NCBI GenBank assembly: GCA_964386705.1
Contig: CAYLTY010000001.1
Span: 57,854-121,853, forward strand
From: AM-0621 sp964386705
GTDB taxonomy: Bacteria > Planctomycetota > Planctomycetia > Planctomycetales > Planctomycetaceae
Length of the DNA stretch: 64,000 nt
Direction of reading: 5' to 3'
Shown here: piece after piece, positions 34,408 through 44,068 of the stretch
Numbering within the stretch: position 1 is the stretch's first letter
How the letters are laid out: every line of letters starts with the position of its first letter
Made by a program: the position numbers and the translations under genes
The notes under the pieces: generated by a model
Seen by the model: only the letters and a program-made list of their open reading frames with translations
What the model was told of the DNA's origin: nothing
The model's database searches: none

Positions 34408-35027
34408 CTGGGCATTTCTTTGGTTTGTACAATGATTTTGTCCGGTGAAGCGGAGTTCGGTTCTGCGGGGACGCAACCGAACGAGGAATAACCGGGCCGA
34501 CGGTGCGCCGAGGCGTACGCAGCCCCAGCGCAGGCTCCTGTTTGGGGCTGCTCTTATTCTTTTCGGATCCCAGACTCGGACACCGGAGCAATGCCTTGGA
34601 AAATCCCGGGGCCAGCACCCCTGCTGCGGTGGTATCATTGACAGGTCTATTTCATCCGAGTGGGAATAGACTAAAACACTCGGCGGGGCTGCCTTTGGGC
34701 AGCCCTAGTCCTAGTTGCTCTACTTTCGTTTACAAGTTCGCGTTGACGCTGCTTTCCCGCCAGACCCTGGCTGATGGAGATCCTACACGGACTTGGCGAG
34801 CTTGAGTGTGCCAAGCATTCGCTGTTCACCAGCAGGTTTGGCCGCACTTGATCACATGCGGAATGAAGCGATCGTCGCTACTCCCGAGAGTCGATAGCAC
34901 GGAAACTTTGCTGATAATTGTGTCGAAGTAGACTCCTGCGTGACTCGATGATCCGATACTTCAGCCTGCTTCCGGTGTTGGCCAAAACAACTGTTGATTT
35001 CAAGGACTGCAAGAAAAAGGTAATTAT
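34408..35027. other. Intergenic DNA with hairpins, no gene
   Basis: No convincing gene. A hairpin with T-rich tail lies at 34519-34562 (listed separately), and a second GGGCTGCC/GGCAGCCC hairpin lies at 34686-34705. The region separates the transposase fragment from the glycosyltransferase-like gene. Confidence 0.5.
34519..34562 (+). terminator. Terminator-like hairpin
   Basis: GCAGCCCCA (34519-34527) pairs perfectly with TGGGGCTGC (34543-34551) across a 15-base loop, followed by TCTTATTCTTTT. No gene ends directly before it, so it may be a leftover from a lost neighbour. Confidence 0.55.
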
Positions 35028-36185
35028 ATGGTCCTTACGGCTGAGCTTGAACACATTGAACGGCTGCGCAAAGAACAGCAGTACGCTGAAGCAATTCCGA
35101 GGATAGAAGAATATATTCGTCGCCATCCAAATGACCCCAACGGGCACAACGTCCTGGGGGTCATCCTCAGGGAGAACCGTGATCCTCAGGGGTCGATTGC
35201 TGCCTTCGATCAGGCACTAAGCCTGCAAAATAGCCCCGTGTTTCGATCCAATCTGGCGATGTCTTTGCTGCATCTTGGCGACTGGACGAAAGGTTGGATG
35301 AATTATGAGGCAAGATTCGAGGCTGGCACAATTCTGAACGAGGCGCCAGGCGTGCCTTGGTGGGATGGAAAGGTAAGAGATGGCCTCCGTTTGCTGCTCG
35401 TTCAAGAACAGGGCCAAGGTGACACGGTTCAGTTTATTAGATACGCGAAAACACTTGCCGAGGCGGGGGTTCGGACTACGCTCTGGAGTTCGCCATCCCT
35501 CGCGCCGCTCATTCAAGCCGCTAGGCAAGACTTGCTATTGGATGGCGTTATAAGCGGCAAATTAGAACGAACGCCATTCGACGCGCAGGCCGCGGTCATG
35601 AGTTTGCCGCGACTCTTGCATGTGTCCGATCCCGCAAAGCCAACTATCTCATTCCCATACATTAAAAGCGTGGGCGATTTTCCAGTGGCTTTGCCAAGTC
35701 GAGAAGCCGGACATCGTCAGCTCGTCATCGCTTGGGCCTGCCACAAGAAAAGCTCTGACTATTGCGTGCGATCCTGTCCGGTAGAGTTCCTAACACCGCT
35801 GGCTGACCGGGACGATCTCATATTCAGTGTTCAAAAGTGTCTGATGGACGACTCAGACGCCGACTGGATGGAGCGAAACGGAGTAGTTGATCTTCGGGAA
35901 CACCTTAATGACTTCCGGTGCACTGCTGCCGCATTACAAGCAGTGGATGGCGTTATTACAGTTGATACATCGATAGCTCATATTGCTGGAGCGATGGGTA
36001 TACCAACGATTGTCATGTTAAGGTACGGCGCTGACTGGCGCTGGCATGATGATAATCATATATCGCGATGGTATCCCACAATTCAGGTTGTGCGGCAGGA
36101 GCGACCCAATGACTGGGCGGATGTTGTGAGTCGCGTGGTTGACCTCATCGATCGAGATCCTTTCGTGATACCTATTCACGCATGA
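35028..36185 (+). CDS. TPR protein with GT9/heptosyltransferase-like domain
   Basis: The 385-residue protein begins with two or three TPR-like repeats (about 1-90: AIPRIEEYIRRHPNDPNGHN, GSIAAFDQALSL). A glycosyltransferase-like domain follows with LRLLLVQEQGQGDTVQFIRY, a middle linker and VDGVITVDTSIAHIAGAMG near the end, the region that binds the sugar donor in heptosyltransferase (GT9) relatives. Such TPR-GT fusions are common in bacteria with large genomes and may modify proteins or surface glycans. It lies between two halves of a broken transposase gene, so it may be a passenger. The acceptor is unknown. Confidence 0.8.
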   Translation: MVLTAELEHIERLRKEQQYAEAIPRIEEYIRRHPNDPNGHNVLGVILRENRDPQGSIAAFDQALSLQNSPVFRSNLAMSLLHLGDWTKGWMNYEARFEAGTILNEAPGVPWWDGKVRDGLRLLLVQEQGQGDTVQFIRYAKTLAEAGVRTTLWSSPSLAPLIQAARQDLLLDGVISGKLERTPFDAQAAVMSLPRLLHVSDPAKPTISFPYIKSVGDFPVALPSREAGHRQLVIAWACHKKSSDYCVRSCPVEFLTPLADRDDLIFSVQKCLMDDSDADWMERNGVVDLREHLNDFRCTAAALQAVDGVITVDTSIAHIAGAMGIPTIVMLRYGADWRWHDDNHISRWYPTIQVVRQERPNDWADVVSRVVDLIDRDPFVIPIHA

Positions 36186-36470
36186 TCGTATAATTCAAGA
36201 GGCCATCTTATGCCTCGCGGACTCGTTGTGGTCGGGGCGTGCGAAGTGCTTATTACAGAGTCGACGGAAATCCAAGTTGAACGTGATGAAGCGGATCCAT
36301 GCGTTGTCTTATCAGCCGGATAGGATCGAGCCGGAAGTTCGACGCTGAGCCGGCGTGAGCGAGCGGGCCTAGCCCTTTGATATCTATGCAAGAGGGCGAT
36401 TGCGAAAACGGAACTGTTGCTCCAAGTTGGGGAGGGAGTTTGCGTTTCCTCAGTCCAAAGGAGCCGCACG

Positions 36471-36644
36471 ATGATGTATCTGGGAATCGACCAGCACGCA
36501 CGCCATCTAACGATCTCGCTGCGAGACGAGAGCGGCGATGTAGTCCAAGCGCGGCAGGAAACGCTGAAGTTCAAGAGGGAGTCGGTGGAGATCAAGCCAT
36601 ATGTCGGTAGATTGGTGCCGTCGTTTGAGCGAAGAGTGGGATAG
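36471..36644 (+). pseudogene. Chimera of IS110 transposase head and DDE transposase tail
   Basis: ATG 36471 starts MMYLGIDQHARHLTISLRDE, the characteristic opening of IS110-family DEDD transposases. After about 32 codons it joins at FKRESVEIKPYVGRLVPSF, which matches the last 24 residues of the transposase at 26029 (FTRESVEIKSYVGGLVPSF). The reading frame continues across the join and stops at 36644. Both parents are truncated, so the product is unlikely to be functional. Confidence 0.85.
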
Positions 36645-36881
36645 CCGATTAAGTCCACATTGGCAGATCCAACGTATGGATCGCATCGTGCCCGAGTTCG
36701 TTCCGACTGAAGCCAGTTGTTCAGCGACGCCACTGATTGGAAACTACATTGTGAGCAACTTAGCATTACTAAGGGTCGGATTGCTTCGGAAGACGTTGAC
36801 GAGTGACGCGGAAAATGTCCCGCCATACCAGGACTCCGCTGACATAGAATCTTGATCTGCTCCACAGGAAGAGACGATCGC

Positions 36882-37601
36882 ATGGCACATACTAGGAGCT
36901 CCTCTGCAAGTCGTCTGAAGCTCGCGAGAGAATGTGTGGTGACAGGCTTCGCAGACCATTGGCGTCGGGTTCTGCGTAGCCGTAAAGACATCGCGAAAGA
37001 ACGTGCGGACTGTTTCTTCGCAGGCAATCCCGCCACACAGTTCCGCTTGGCTCGCAGTTTCTATGGTCGCGAACACGCTCACCTGATGGCAAAGCTCAGC
37101 ACTGCGGCGATTATGGAGATGCTTTCGCCATGGCTGGAACACGCCTTGCGACATTGGCAGGAATGGGACTTAGCAGATAGCTACCTAGCCAAGATTGCGA
37201 CTGCGGAGTACGTGAGCATCATTGATAAGTCGTGTCATGGACATACTCCCCTTCCAGGTTTTTCAGGCGCGCCGACGGTTGATCGTTATCCGAGCAATGA
37301 GGCGGCGTACGACGACTTATATGAGCGACTACTGGGCGGATTTTCTTGTGGAGGCGTGCTACGAATCTACAAATCCACCGGGGAACGCTTTACGCCGTTC
37401 GAGGCACGGTCCGCTCGTGCCGGGATCCGACGTGATCTTCTCGGCGGCTTGGCGAGTGCTGGCGACGACGATCCTTGGGTCTTCAACATGAATACTGAAG
37501 AATGCTGGGAAACTGCCGCCTTCGCGGGCGAGGACTTGAATCGAGTGATTGTCGTCGAAGTCAACGATTTCGGTGGTGAGTTGGAAGATGAGCTAACCTG
37601 A
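36882..37601 (+). CDS. Unknown protein, first gene of PLD-SNF2 operon
   Basis: ATG 36882 follows AGGAAGAGACGATC (ribosome-binding site) and gives 239 residues. The protein is a mix of helices with an aromatic centre (EMLSPWLEHALRHWQEWDLA) and a C-terminal alpha/beta-like part (VFNMNTEECWETAAFAGED, then VIVVEVNDFGGE). I do not recognise the family. It lies 43 bases before the next gene, and four co-directional genes follow without a visible terminator. Confidence 0.65.
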   Translation: MAHTRSSSASRLKLARECVVTGFADHWRRVLRSRKDIAKERADCFFAGNPATQFRLARSFYGREHAHLMAKLSTAAIMEMLSPWLEHALRHWQEWDLADSYLAKIATAEYVSIIDKSCHGHTPLPGFSGAPTVDRYPSNEAAYDDLYERLLGGFSCGGVLRIYKSTGERFTPFEARSARAGIRRDLLGGLASAGDDDPWVFNMNTEECWETAAFAGEDLNRVIVVEVNDFGGELEDELT

Positions 37602-37644
37602 CTGAGGTCATCGAATTCTGTTGGCAACTGATCTTGGGGGCTTC

Positions 37645-39021
37645 ATGCAGACGGTCTTGATGGTTCCGCGATTGAGTGAGCGGGACGAAGCTCTGGGGAC
37701 CGAGGGTGCAATTGATCCACTTGGGCTGGCGGCGATTGCGGATCGCCTGGGCACAAAGCTGGTGCCGGGAGTCCGGGAGCGGCAGTTACATCCGAGATTC
37801 CTCACAGTGATGGCGGTGTCACTCGCAATCGCCAATGAATTTGAAGCTGACAAGGTCGCCAGTGACGGGATCAGTGAACCGTGGCAAGTCTTTGAGTGGT
37901 ACTTTGTCGAAGGTCTCGTCAGAACCAGTCGCTCTTCGGACTCAAGTGAATCAGGATCAACACGTGCGTCTCGTCCACCGAGTGAAGAGTTGCCCGCAAC
38001 GCGCGGAGTGCCGGGTTCACTCAAGGCCCGACAGGCACTTGACGAGGGCGTCCCGTTATCTGCGCAACGGTACTTAAAGACACCGATGATCTTCGGTTTT
38101 CACGGCGTCTATCGTTTGCTCTCGCGGACGTTGGGGATCGAACTCAAAGACTCGGGACGACTTGGTGACGTGGGTTATGAACTGCTCGATGTTTGGGCGA
38201 AAGAGCGCGGACTGACCGGATTTCGGGGCGCAATGGACGGTTCCGGCGGTGTGATGCGGCGACGACTGGTGGAGGCAGTTCAAGAGGGATTGGACCGCGG
38301 TGCCACCGCTCGCCCCAAGGATTGGTCAGGCTGGAAGTTCTTCCGCGAGCATCTCGACATTACAGGTGCGGGACCAGCAGAAGCAGGGTTTCTGATGCAA
38401 AAGCTGCGAGGCGATTCCGAGGGCTATCGCCGCGAGCTCATTGAGTTCTTGGTTTCGAAGTCGGGGCGAAAGGTCTGGAATGACTCGCACTCGGAGCGAG
38501 AGTTTCATGCTGCGATAAGGAAGCAAGCCAGCAGCGAACTCGCTCGGCTCCTTGATGCAATCGACAGCTACGAGGCTTTTGCACGGAAGTGTCAGGATGC
38601 CTTCGATGACTGCTTGGTCGAAATGACGCGCAGCGTGGGACGGACTTTGCCCGGTCAACTCGGTGTCTTGCCGGCGGTGCAGCGAGCGAGTCGCGAAGTC
38701 CCTGACATCTTTTCTGAATTGCTCGAGCGGCTGGAACCCTTCGGTGAATCGGTGCGTTTCAGTCAGTCGTGCGCATCGCTGGGGACGCGTTGTTCCGCAA
38801 CCGAGTGGGCACACAGCTTGATACAGCACCACAGCGACACGCAGCGTCGTAAGCCACCTGAGGGCAAGCAGCCTTGGATTATTCGACTCGATGGCGATTG
38901 CTGGCAGATCCGCACGCGCTACCGGCGCAACGAACTCGTGAAACACGACGATCAGTACTTGCACGGCTACCGAACAAACTCGCTGTGGAGTTTCGCACAC
39001 GACTTGAAGGTTCTGCGATGA
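37645..39021 (+). CDS. Unknown protein, second gene of PLD-SNF2 operon
   Basis: ATG 37645 after CTTGGGGGC gives 458 residues. A TTG 24 bases earlier is possible but less likely. The protein is helical and contains MIFGFHGVYRLLSRTLGI, DWSGWKFFREHLDI and DCWQIRTRYRRNELV near the end. I cannot assign a family; no catalytic motif is apparent. Its stop overlaps the PLD gene start (ATGA), so its product is probably a structural or specificity partner of the PLD and helicase proteins. Confidence 0.7.
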   Translation: MQTVLMVPRLSERDEALGTEGAIDPLGLAAIADRLGTKLVPGVRERQLHPRFLTVMAVSLAIANEFEADKVASDGISEPWQVFEWYFVEGLVRTSRSSDSSESGSTRASRPPSEELPATRGVPGSLKARQALDEGVPLSAQRYLKTPMIFGFHGVYRLLSRTLGIELKDSGRLGDVGYELLDVWAKERGLTGFRGAMDGSGGVMRRRLVEAVQEGLDRGATARPKDWSGWKFFREHLDITGAGPAEAGFLMQKLRGDSEGYRRELIEFLVSKSGRKVWNDSHSEREFHAAIRKQASSELARLLDAIDSYEAFARKCQDAFDDCLVEMTRSVGRTLPGQLGVLPAVQRASREVPDIFSELLERLEPFGESVRFSQSCASLGTRCSATEWAHSLIQHHSDTQRRKPPEGKQPWIIRLDGDCWQIRTRYRRNELVKHDDQYLHGYRTNSLWSFAHDLKVLR

Positions 39022-41123
39022 AGAAGGCCCACGCAATTCGATCCGGGGCAGGGAAACTGCTCGATGCCTGGTCGCCGCCCGATGACGCCGGCGATCCGAT
39101 CGGCTGCGTGGCGACCAGCTTTACGTTCAGCGCGTCCTTCTTTGAGGAAGAGTGCTTGGCGCGATTCCTGGCCCTGGAGATGGATGCCTCCGAAGCTCCG
39201 ACTGCGTACCTCATCGAGCGGGAAGAGAAGCTCTCGAAAGTCGTGTGTGCCGCAGCGCTCGTTGATCAACATCACGTGCGAAGCACACGCAGCCTGCGGT
39301 GGGACTTACTGGCAGCGCGGCTTCCCAGCGGCATCCTGCATGCGAAGGTTTCGTTGTTGGTTTGGGGGCGGCACGTGCGGTTGATCGTGGCATCAGCGAA
39401 CCTCACGGAAATGGGCTATCGACTCAATCACGAAGTCTTCGCGGTATTGGATTATGCGGCCGGTTCGACGGCTTCTCTGTTGGTGCTCGATGAGCTGATC
39501 GAGTTCTTGCGCGAGTCGGGCAAATTGGCGATGCCCGGCAACACCAGGAGGAGTCCTGCTGTTGTGCGCTGGAATCAACTGCTCGACCAAGCCAACGCGT
39601 TGAGCCGCGAATGGGGTGTAACGGCGCGACCGCGTGCTGCGGACCAACCGCATGTTTTCGCTCTGCTATCGGGACCGCAGCGTTCCCCGATCTTAGAACA
39701 GATTGGACACAAGCGAGACGACCAGTCACCCCTGCATTCGGCATGTGTCGTCAGTCCCTTTTTTGACGATGCAACCAAACACAATCAACCGGCGTTCAAG
39801 ATTTGGAGTCTACTCAAGCAACGCGGAGGGGCAGTTGTTGAGTATCACGTTACGGCGGAAGAGGTGCTTGGCGAAGACGCCCTGCTGCTGCATGTTCCCG
39901 ACGTGAGCGGCGCGAAGCCCGATAACCGCGAGTTGTTGGAGATCCAGTTCAAGCAGCTTCAACTCGAAGACGATCGCCCGCTGCATGCGAAGTGCCTGTG
40001 GTTCGAGAACGAGCGTACGATCTTGCACGTCATGGGTTCGAGCAATTTTACTTCGACGGGATTGGGGATCGGCAAAGTCAAGAATGTGGAAGCAAATCTA
40101 TGCTTCGAAGTCCACCGCGAACGACAGCCGCAATCGGCGGCAGCATTGACCGATGCCTGGCTCCCACTCGCTGAGTTCCCGACGGACATGCAACTGAGAT
40201 TCGCACCACGACCAGATGACGAAGACGATCCTTCCGGGGCTGAGGACGTACCGTTGCCGACAGCCTTTGTCGAAGCGATCTACAGCCTTGATGACCAGCA
40301 GCGAGGCCAACTGGACTTCGTGTTTGATCCCGCTGCGAATGACTGGCCTGCCGAGTGGATGCTCAGCATTGAGGACAGCGGAGAGCAGTTCGTCAGTGAG
40401 GATCAATGGCGTGCCGCAGGTAGCCCCTCCACGTGGCGTGTTGCCTGGCAGCGCGAACGCCCGCCATCGGGCTTTGAAGTTGTTGGATCGGCCAGCACGA
40501 GTCGTGCGTGGTGGCCGGTTAATGTGCAAAGCAGTCTGGCTTTGCCGCCTCCCAATGAGTTGAAAGACCTGCCACTCGAAGTACTGATCGAGATACTAAC
40601 GTCCGCCGCACCGCTGTATCAGATCCTCGACAAGTGGCGCGAACGACTGGCACAGCGGGCTGGTACCGCCATCGCGGCTGAACTTGATCCTCACCGTCGC
40701 GTTGACACGTCCGGCTTTCTGTTGCAGCGGACGCGCCGCGTTTCATGGGCGTTGAACGCACTTCGAGAGCGGCTCGAACGGCCCCTGAGTTCCGAGCAGG
40801 CTTTGCATTGGCGGCTACGTGGTCCTGTCGGAGTGCAGGCTCTCGCGAAAGCCATGAGCCGCGAGGCAAAGTCGATCACCGAGCGACAGTTCCTGCTGGC
40901 TGAATTAAGTCTCGAACTGCACCGCGTGCAATTGCCGCCCGAGGTCCCCAGGTGCCTTCCTACGGCAAAGATTCGCGCAGCCATTCGGGATGTGATTCTC
41001 GAACTCCAGCAGATGATCTCCGAGAGCTTCGCGAATGGCGCTGAGTTAGACGCCAGCGCAGCGGGCGAACGAGCCGCGGTCACGAGCTACGTTCAAACCG
41101 TCTTCAAGAAGGTACTGGCATGA
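39018..41123 (+). CDS. Phospholipase-D-like nuclease-family protein
   Basis: From ATG 39018 the protein has 701 residues. It contains two HxK half-sites of the PLD family: LHAKVSLLVWGRHVRLIVAS with ANLTEMG (His108, Lys110), and LHAKCLWF with VMGSSNFTSTG (His323, Lys325). The aspartate of the canonical motif is not obvious, but the SxN follow-up is present in both. PLD-fold proteins in defence systems (for example DrmC of DISARM) are DNA nucleases or partners of helicases. The C-terminal 300 residues are helical and unassigned. Its stop overlaps the helicase start (ATGA), so the two are coupled. Confidence 0.87.
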   Translation: MKKAHAIRSGAGKLLDAWSPPDDAGDPIGCVATSFTFSASFFEEECLARFLALEMDASEAPTAYLIEREEKLSKVVCAAALVDQHHVRSTRSLRWDLLAARLPSGILHAKVSLLVWGRHVRLIVASANLTEMGYRLNHEVFAVLDYAAGSTASLLVLDELIEFLRESGKLAMPGNTRRSPAVVRWNQLLDQANALSREWGVTARPRAADQPHVFALLSGPQRSPILEQIGHKRDDQSPLHSACVVSPFFDDATKHNQPAFKIWSLLKQRGGAVVEYHVTAEEVLGEDALLLHVPDVSGAKPDNRELLEIQFKQLQLEDDRPLHAKCLWFENERTILHVMGSSNFTSTGLGIGKVKNVEANLCFEVHRERQPQSAAALTDAWLPLAEFPTDMQLRFAPRPDDEDDPSGAEDVPLPTAFVEAIYSLDDQQRGQLDFVFDPAANDWPAEWMLSIEDSGEQFVSEDQWRAAGSPSTWRVAWQRERPPSGFEVVGSASTSRAWWPVNVQSSLALPPPNELKDLPLEVLIEILTSAAPLYQILDKWRERLAQRAGTAIAAELDPHRRVDTSGFLLQRTRRVSWALNALRERLERPLSSEQALHWRLRGPVGVQALAKAMSREAKSITERQFLLAELSLELHRVQLPPEVPRCLPTAKIRAAIRDVILELQQMISESFANGAELDASAAGERAAVTSYVQTVFKKVLA

Positions 41124-43990
41124 CTCAGTCGTACTCGTTGCACCGAGACATCCGGCTCGAAGGATGGCAGCAGCAAGAAGCTCGCTTCGAACGAGTCTCG
41201 GTCGATGACGCTCGTCGGCAACAAATGACTGCGCGAGCCATCCTTAAACGGCTGCACGATCACCCCGGAGTCGTGCTGGCGGACGAAGTCGGCATGGGAA
41301 AGACGTTCGTCGCGCTAGCCGTTGCGACATCAGTCACCTTGGCGGATTCTCGGCGACGGCCAGTGGTGGTGATGGTGCCCGCAACGCTGGCTCAGAAGTG
41401 GGAGCGAGATTTTTTCTTCTTCAAAGATCGGTGCCTAAGTCCCGAAACGGCAAGTCGAGTTCGCTGCCGATCGGCGTCGAATGGAGTGGAGTTCCTCAAG
41501 CTACTCGATGATCCCTTGGACCGCCGAGCCTCGATCATCTTTCTGACTCATGGAGCGATGAATCGGGGTCTGACCGATGGCTGGGTCAAGCTAGCTCTGA
41601 TTCAGTACGCGTTGCGCTACAAACGCGATGCTCGCGACATTCGCCGAGCTTTGTCCAAGTGCGGCGGCGAATTGCTGCAAATGAAATGGGTTGAACAGCG
41701 GGGAGCAGACATCTGGGACGCATTGTTGGAGAGGAATCCCGATCAGTGGCTGGCGATCCTTAAACAACGCGGGATTGATCCCGAAGGCGACCGTGATTCT
41801 GAGACTGACGATGATCCGGTTCCTGCGGTCGTACTCAAGGCGCTGGGGAACTGCGACACTCAAGCCGTTTATAAGACGCTGCAAGAGATTCCCGAGCGAA
41901 AATCGACAACTTGGAAGCAGCGGGTGGTGGATGCGCGCGGAGAATTGGGCTCACAACTCAAAGCTGTATGGAAGCAATGTGTGGAGCAGCTTGATTTCAA
42001 GCTACCGCTCCTAGTGATGGACGAGGCGCATCATCTCAAGAACGAAAACAATCTCGCGAAGCTGTTCCGCTCGGCGGAATCCGAAGGTGATGCCGTAGAA
42101 ATCTCGCGCGGAGCACTGGGCGGCGTCTTCGAACGCATGCTGTTTTTGACGGCAACTCCGTTTCAGCTCGGGCATCCCGAATTATGCTCTGTGCTCAGCC
42201 GTTTTGACGGTATCGACTGGAGCAGCAGTCGCGCTCCCGCACTAGGTCGTAAGGAGTTTCTCAAGCAGTGCATAGAACTTCGAGAACTGCTGGATGCAGC
42301 ACAATGGGCGGCACTCAATCTCGAAGCCGCTTGGGGACGTTTGCGTCGAGACGATCTCGTGATCGATGGCGAACCGGCTCCGACAGTGGATGCTTGGTGG
42401 GAACATATGCGGCGAGATGACACGCCATCATCAAGCGTTGAACTACGGAAGGTCGTCGATACGGCACATGCTCGCATGCGAGCTGCGGAAGAAGCCTTGA
42501 AGCCATTCGTCATTCGGCATCTCCGGCTTCGTGAATTCAATGGCCATGCTCGACGCGTCCGCTTGGCGGGAGCCACTATCCTCAACGATCAGCCAACCCC
42601 TGAGGAACAAGGGATTGCAGTCAGCGGTTCCGCGTTGATGCCATTTCTGCTGGCCGCACGGGCGACAACGTGCGATCCAGACGCGAGACCAGTCTTCGCG
42701 GAAGGTCTGGCGTCAAGCTATGAGGCGTTCCTGCACACTCGCAAGAAGGATGGAGCCAACACCGATCACGATGATGATCGGCCAGCATCGCCGGATGGAA
42801 AGGGCGACGCTCAACTGCCAGCTAAGGCGAAGACGTCAACCGCCGACTGGTACCTCGACCGACTCGAAAAAGCCTTGCCCGGCAATGATTTCACCGCGTC
42901 AGCATCACATCCCAAGGTTTCTGCCACCGCCGGGCGAGTCCTCGCCGCTTGGCGTGCAGGTGAGAAGGTTTTGGTGTTCTGCCACTTCATCAAGACGGGG
43001 CGTACGCTCCGACAGGTTATTTCAGGACTGCTCCATGAGGAGATCGAGCGCCTTGCCGCGGAAAAAATCGGTTGCCCGCGCGATCAGGTCGAACAGCATT
43101 TGATGCGATTCAGTCAACTCTTCCGCCGATCGCATGGGGAAGATTCGCCGGCACGCCGCGCCGTGCATGCCGCTGTCGAGGAATTGCTGGTCCCATATTC
43201 TGGGCTGCATCCCCATAGAGATGATTTGTTACGGATCTGTCGTCGCTTCATCCGCACGCCCTCGTTTCTAGTCCGTTACTTCTCGTTGCAGCACGATCGA
43301 ATTGATGCGGAAGCCGTGCAGCAAGCCTTTGCATCTGCCGATGGATCGGGGCTTACTCTGAGCTCCTTACTGAATGGCTTTTTCCATTTTCTCGCGCATC
43401 ACTGCGCCGACGAAGAGCGCGGGCGTGCTCTCGACGCGATCATCCACACTCAGACCGGCGCCATTCACGGTGACGAGGCACGGCACTCGTTCTCGCCTGA
43501 TGAGGAACACTCGACCACCGAGCGGCTGATGGCGAATGTGCGACTGGTTAATGGCTCAACCAAATCCCAAACACGACAACGTCTGATGTTGACGTTCAAC
43601 AGTCCCTTTTTCCCGGAAGTGTTGATTGCCAGTAGTGTGATGGCGGAGGGAGTCGATCTGCACCGCTTCTGCCGCTACGTGATTCATCATGACCTGTGCT
43701 GGAATCCCAGCACGCTCGAACAACGCACCGGTCGAGTCGACCGCATCGGTGCGAAAGTCGAACAATGCGGCCAGCCGATTCGACTCTACTTGCCTTATCT
43801 TGGTCAGACTCAAGACGAGAAGCAGTACCGAGTCGTCATGGACCGCGAACGCTGGTTTGGGGTCGTAATGGGCGAGAGCTTCAAGACAGATGCCCGCTCT
43901 ACCGACCGACTTGCGGAACGAGTGCCGCTGCCAGAATCACTGGCTCGCGAATTGGCTTTCCGATTGGAGGCGGTTGATCAAGTTAGTTGA
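41120..43990 (+). CDS. SNF2-type superfamily 2 helicase
   Basis: The 956-residue protein has Walker A DEVGMGKT (55-62), DEAH in VMDEAHHLKN (301-304), LTATPFQLG (motif III) and QRTGRVDRIGAK (motif VI) near the C-terminus. A long insert lies between the two RecA-like lobes. SNF2-like helicases or translocases with PLD partners occur in defence operons, where they scan or remodel DNA. It closes the four-gene operon and converges on the minus-strand genes starting at 44069. Confidence 0.9.
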   Translation: MTQSYSLHRDIRLEGWQQQEARFERVSVDDARRQQMTARAILKRLHDHPGVVLADEVGMGKTFVALAVATSVTLADSRRRPVVVMVPATLAQKWERDFFFFKDRCLSPETASRVRCRSASNGVEFLKLLDDPLDRRASIIFLTHGAMNRGLTDGWVKLALIQYALRYKRDARDIRRALSKCGGELLQMKWVEQRGADIWDALLERNPDQWLAILKQRGIDPEGDRDSETDDDPVPAVVLKALGNCDTQAVYKTLQEIPERKSTTWKQRVVDARGELGSQLKAVWKQCVEQLDFKLPLLVMDEAHHLKNENNLAKLFRSAESEGDAVEISRGALGGVFERMLFLTATPFQLGHPELCSVLSRFDGIDWSSSRAPALGRKEFLKQCIELRELLDAAQWAALNLEAAWGRLRRDDLVIDGEPAPTVDAWWEHMRRDDTPSSSVELRKVVDTAHARMRAAEEALKPFVIRHLRLREFNGHARRVRLAGATILNDQPTPEEQGIAVSGSALMPFLLAARATTCDPDARPVFAEGLASSYEAFLHTRKKDGANTDHDDDRPASPDGKGDAQLPAKAKTSTADWYLDRLEKALPGNDFTASASHPKVSATAGRVLAAWRAGEKVLVFCHFIKTGRTLRQVISGLLHEEIERLAAEKIGCPRDQVEQHLMRFSQLFRRSHGEDSPARRAVHAAVEELLVPYSGLHPHRDDLLRICRRFIRTPSFLVRYFSLQHDRIDAEAVQQAFASADGSGLTLSSLLNGFFHFLAHHCADEERGRALDAIIHTQTGAIHGDEARHSFSPDEEHSTTERLMANVRLVNGSTKSQTRQRLMLTFNSPFFPEVLIASSVMAEGVDLHRFCRYVIHHDLCWNPSTLEQRTGRVDRIGAKVEQCGQPIRLYLPYLGQTQDEKQYRVVMDRERWFGVVMGESFKTDARSTDRLAERVPLPESLARELAFRLEAVDQVS

Positions 43991-44068
43991 ACTGCTCTCT
44001 GATCTCGGTTGTTTGGTCGTGTTTCTCGTTTCTATTGCAGAATCTGTCCTAACGAAGCCGCATGGGCT

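Noticed and set aside
36176..37036. 286-residue minus frame across the IS110 chimera and the 36882 gene
   Set aside because: It runs antisense through the transposase remnants and a supported gene; Ser/Arg-rich shadow composition.
39018..43990. Calling the PLD-SNF2 operon DISARM
   Set aside because: PLD and SNF2 proteins are shared with DISARM, but DrmA, DrmB and a methylase are not present in the operon.
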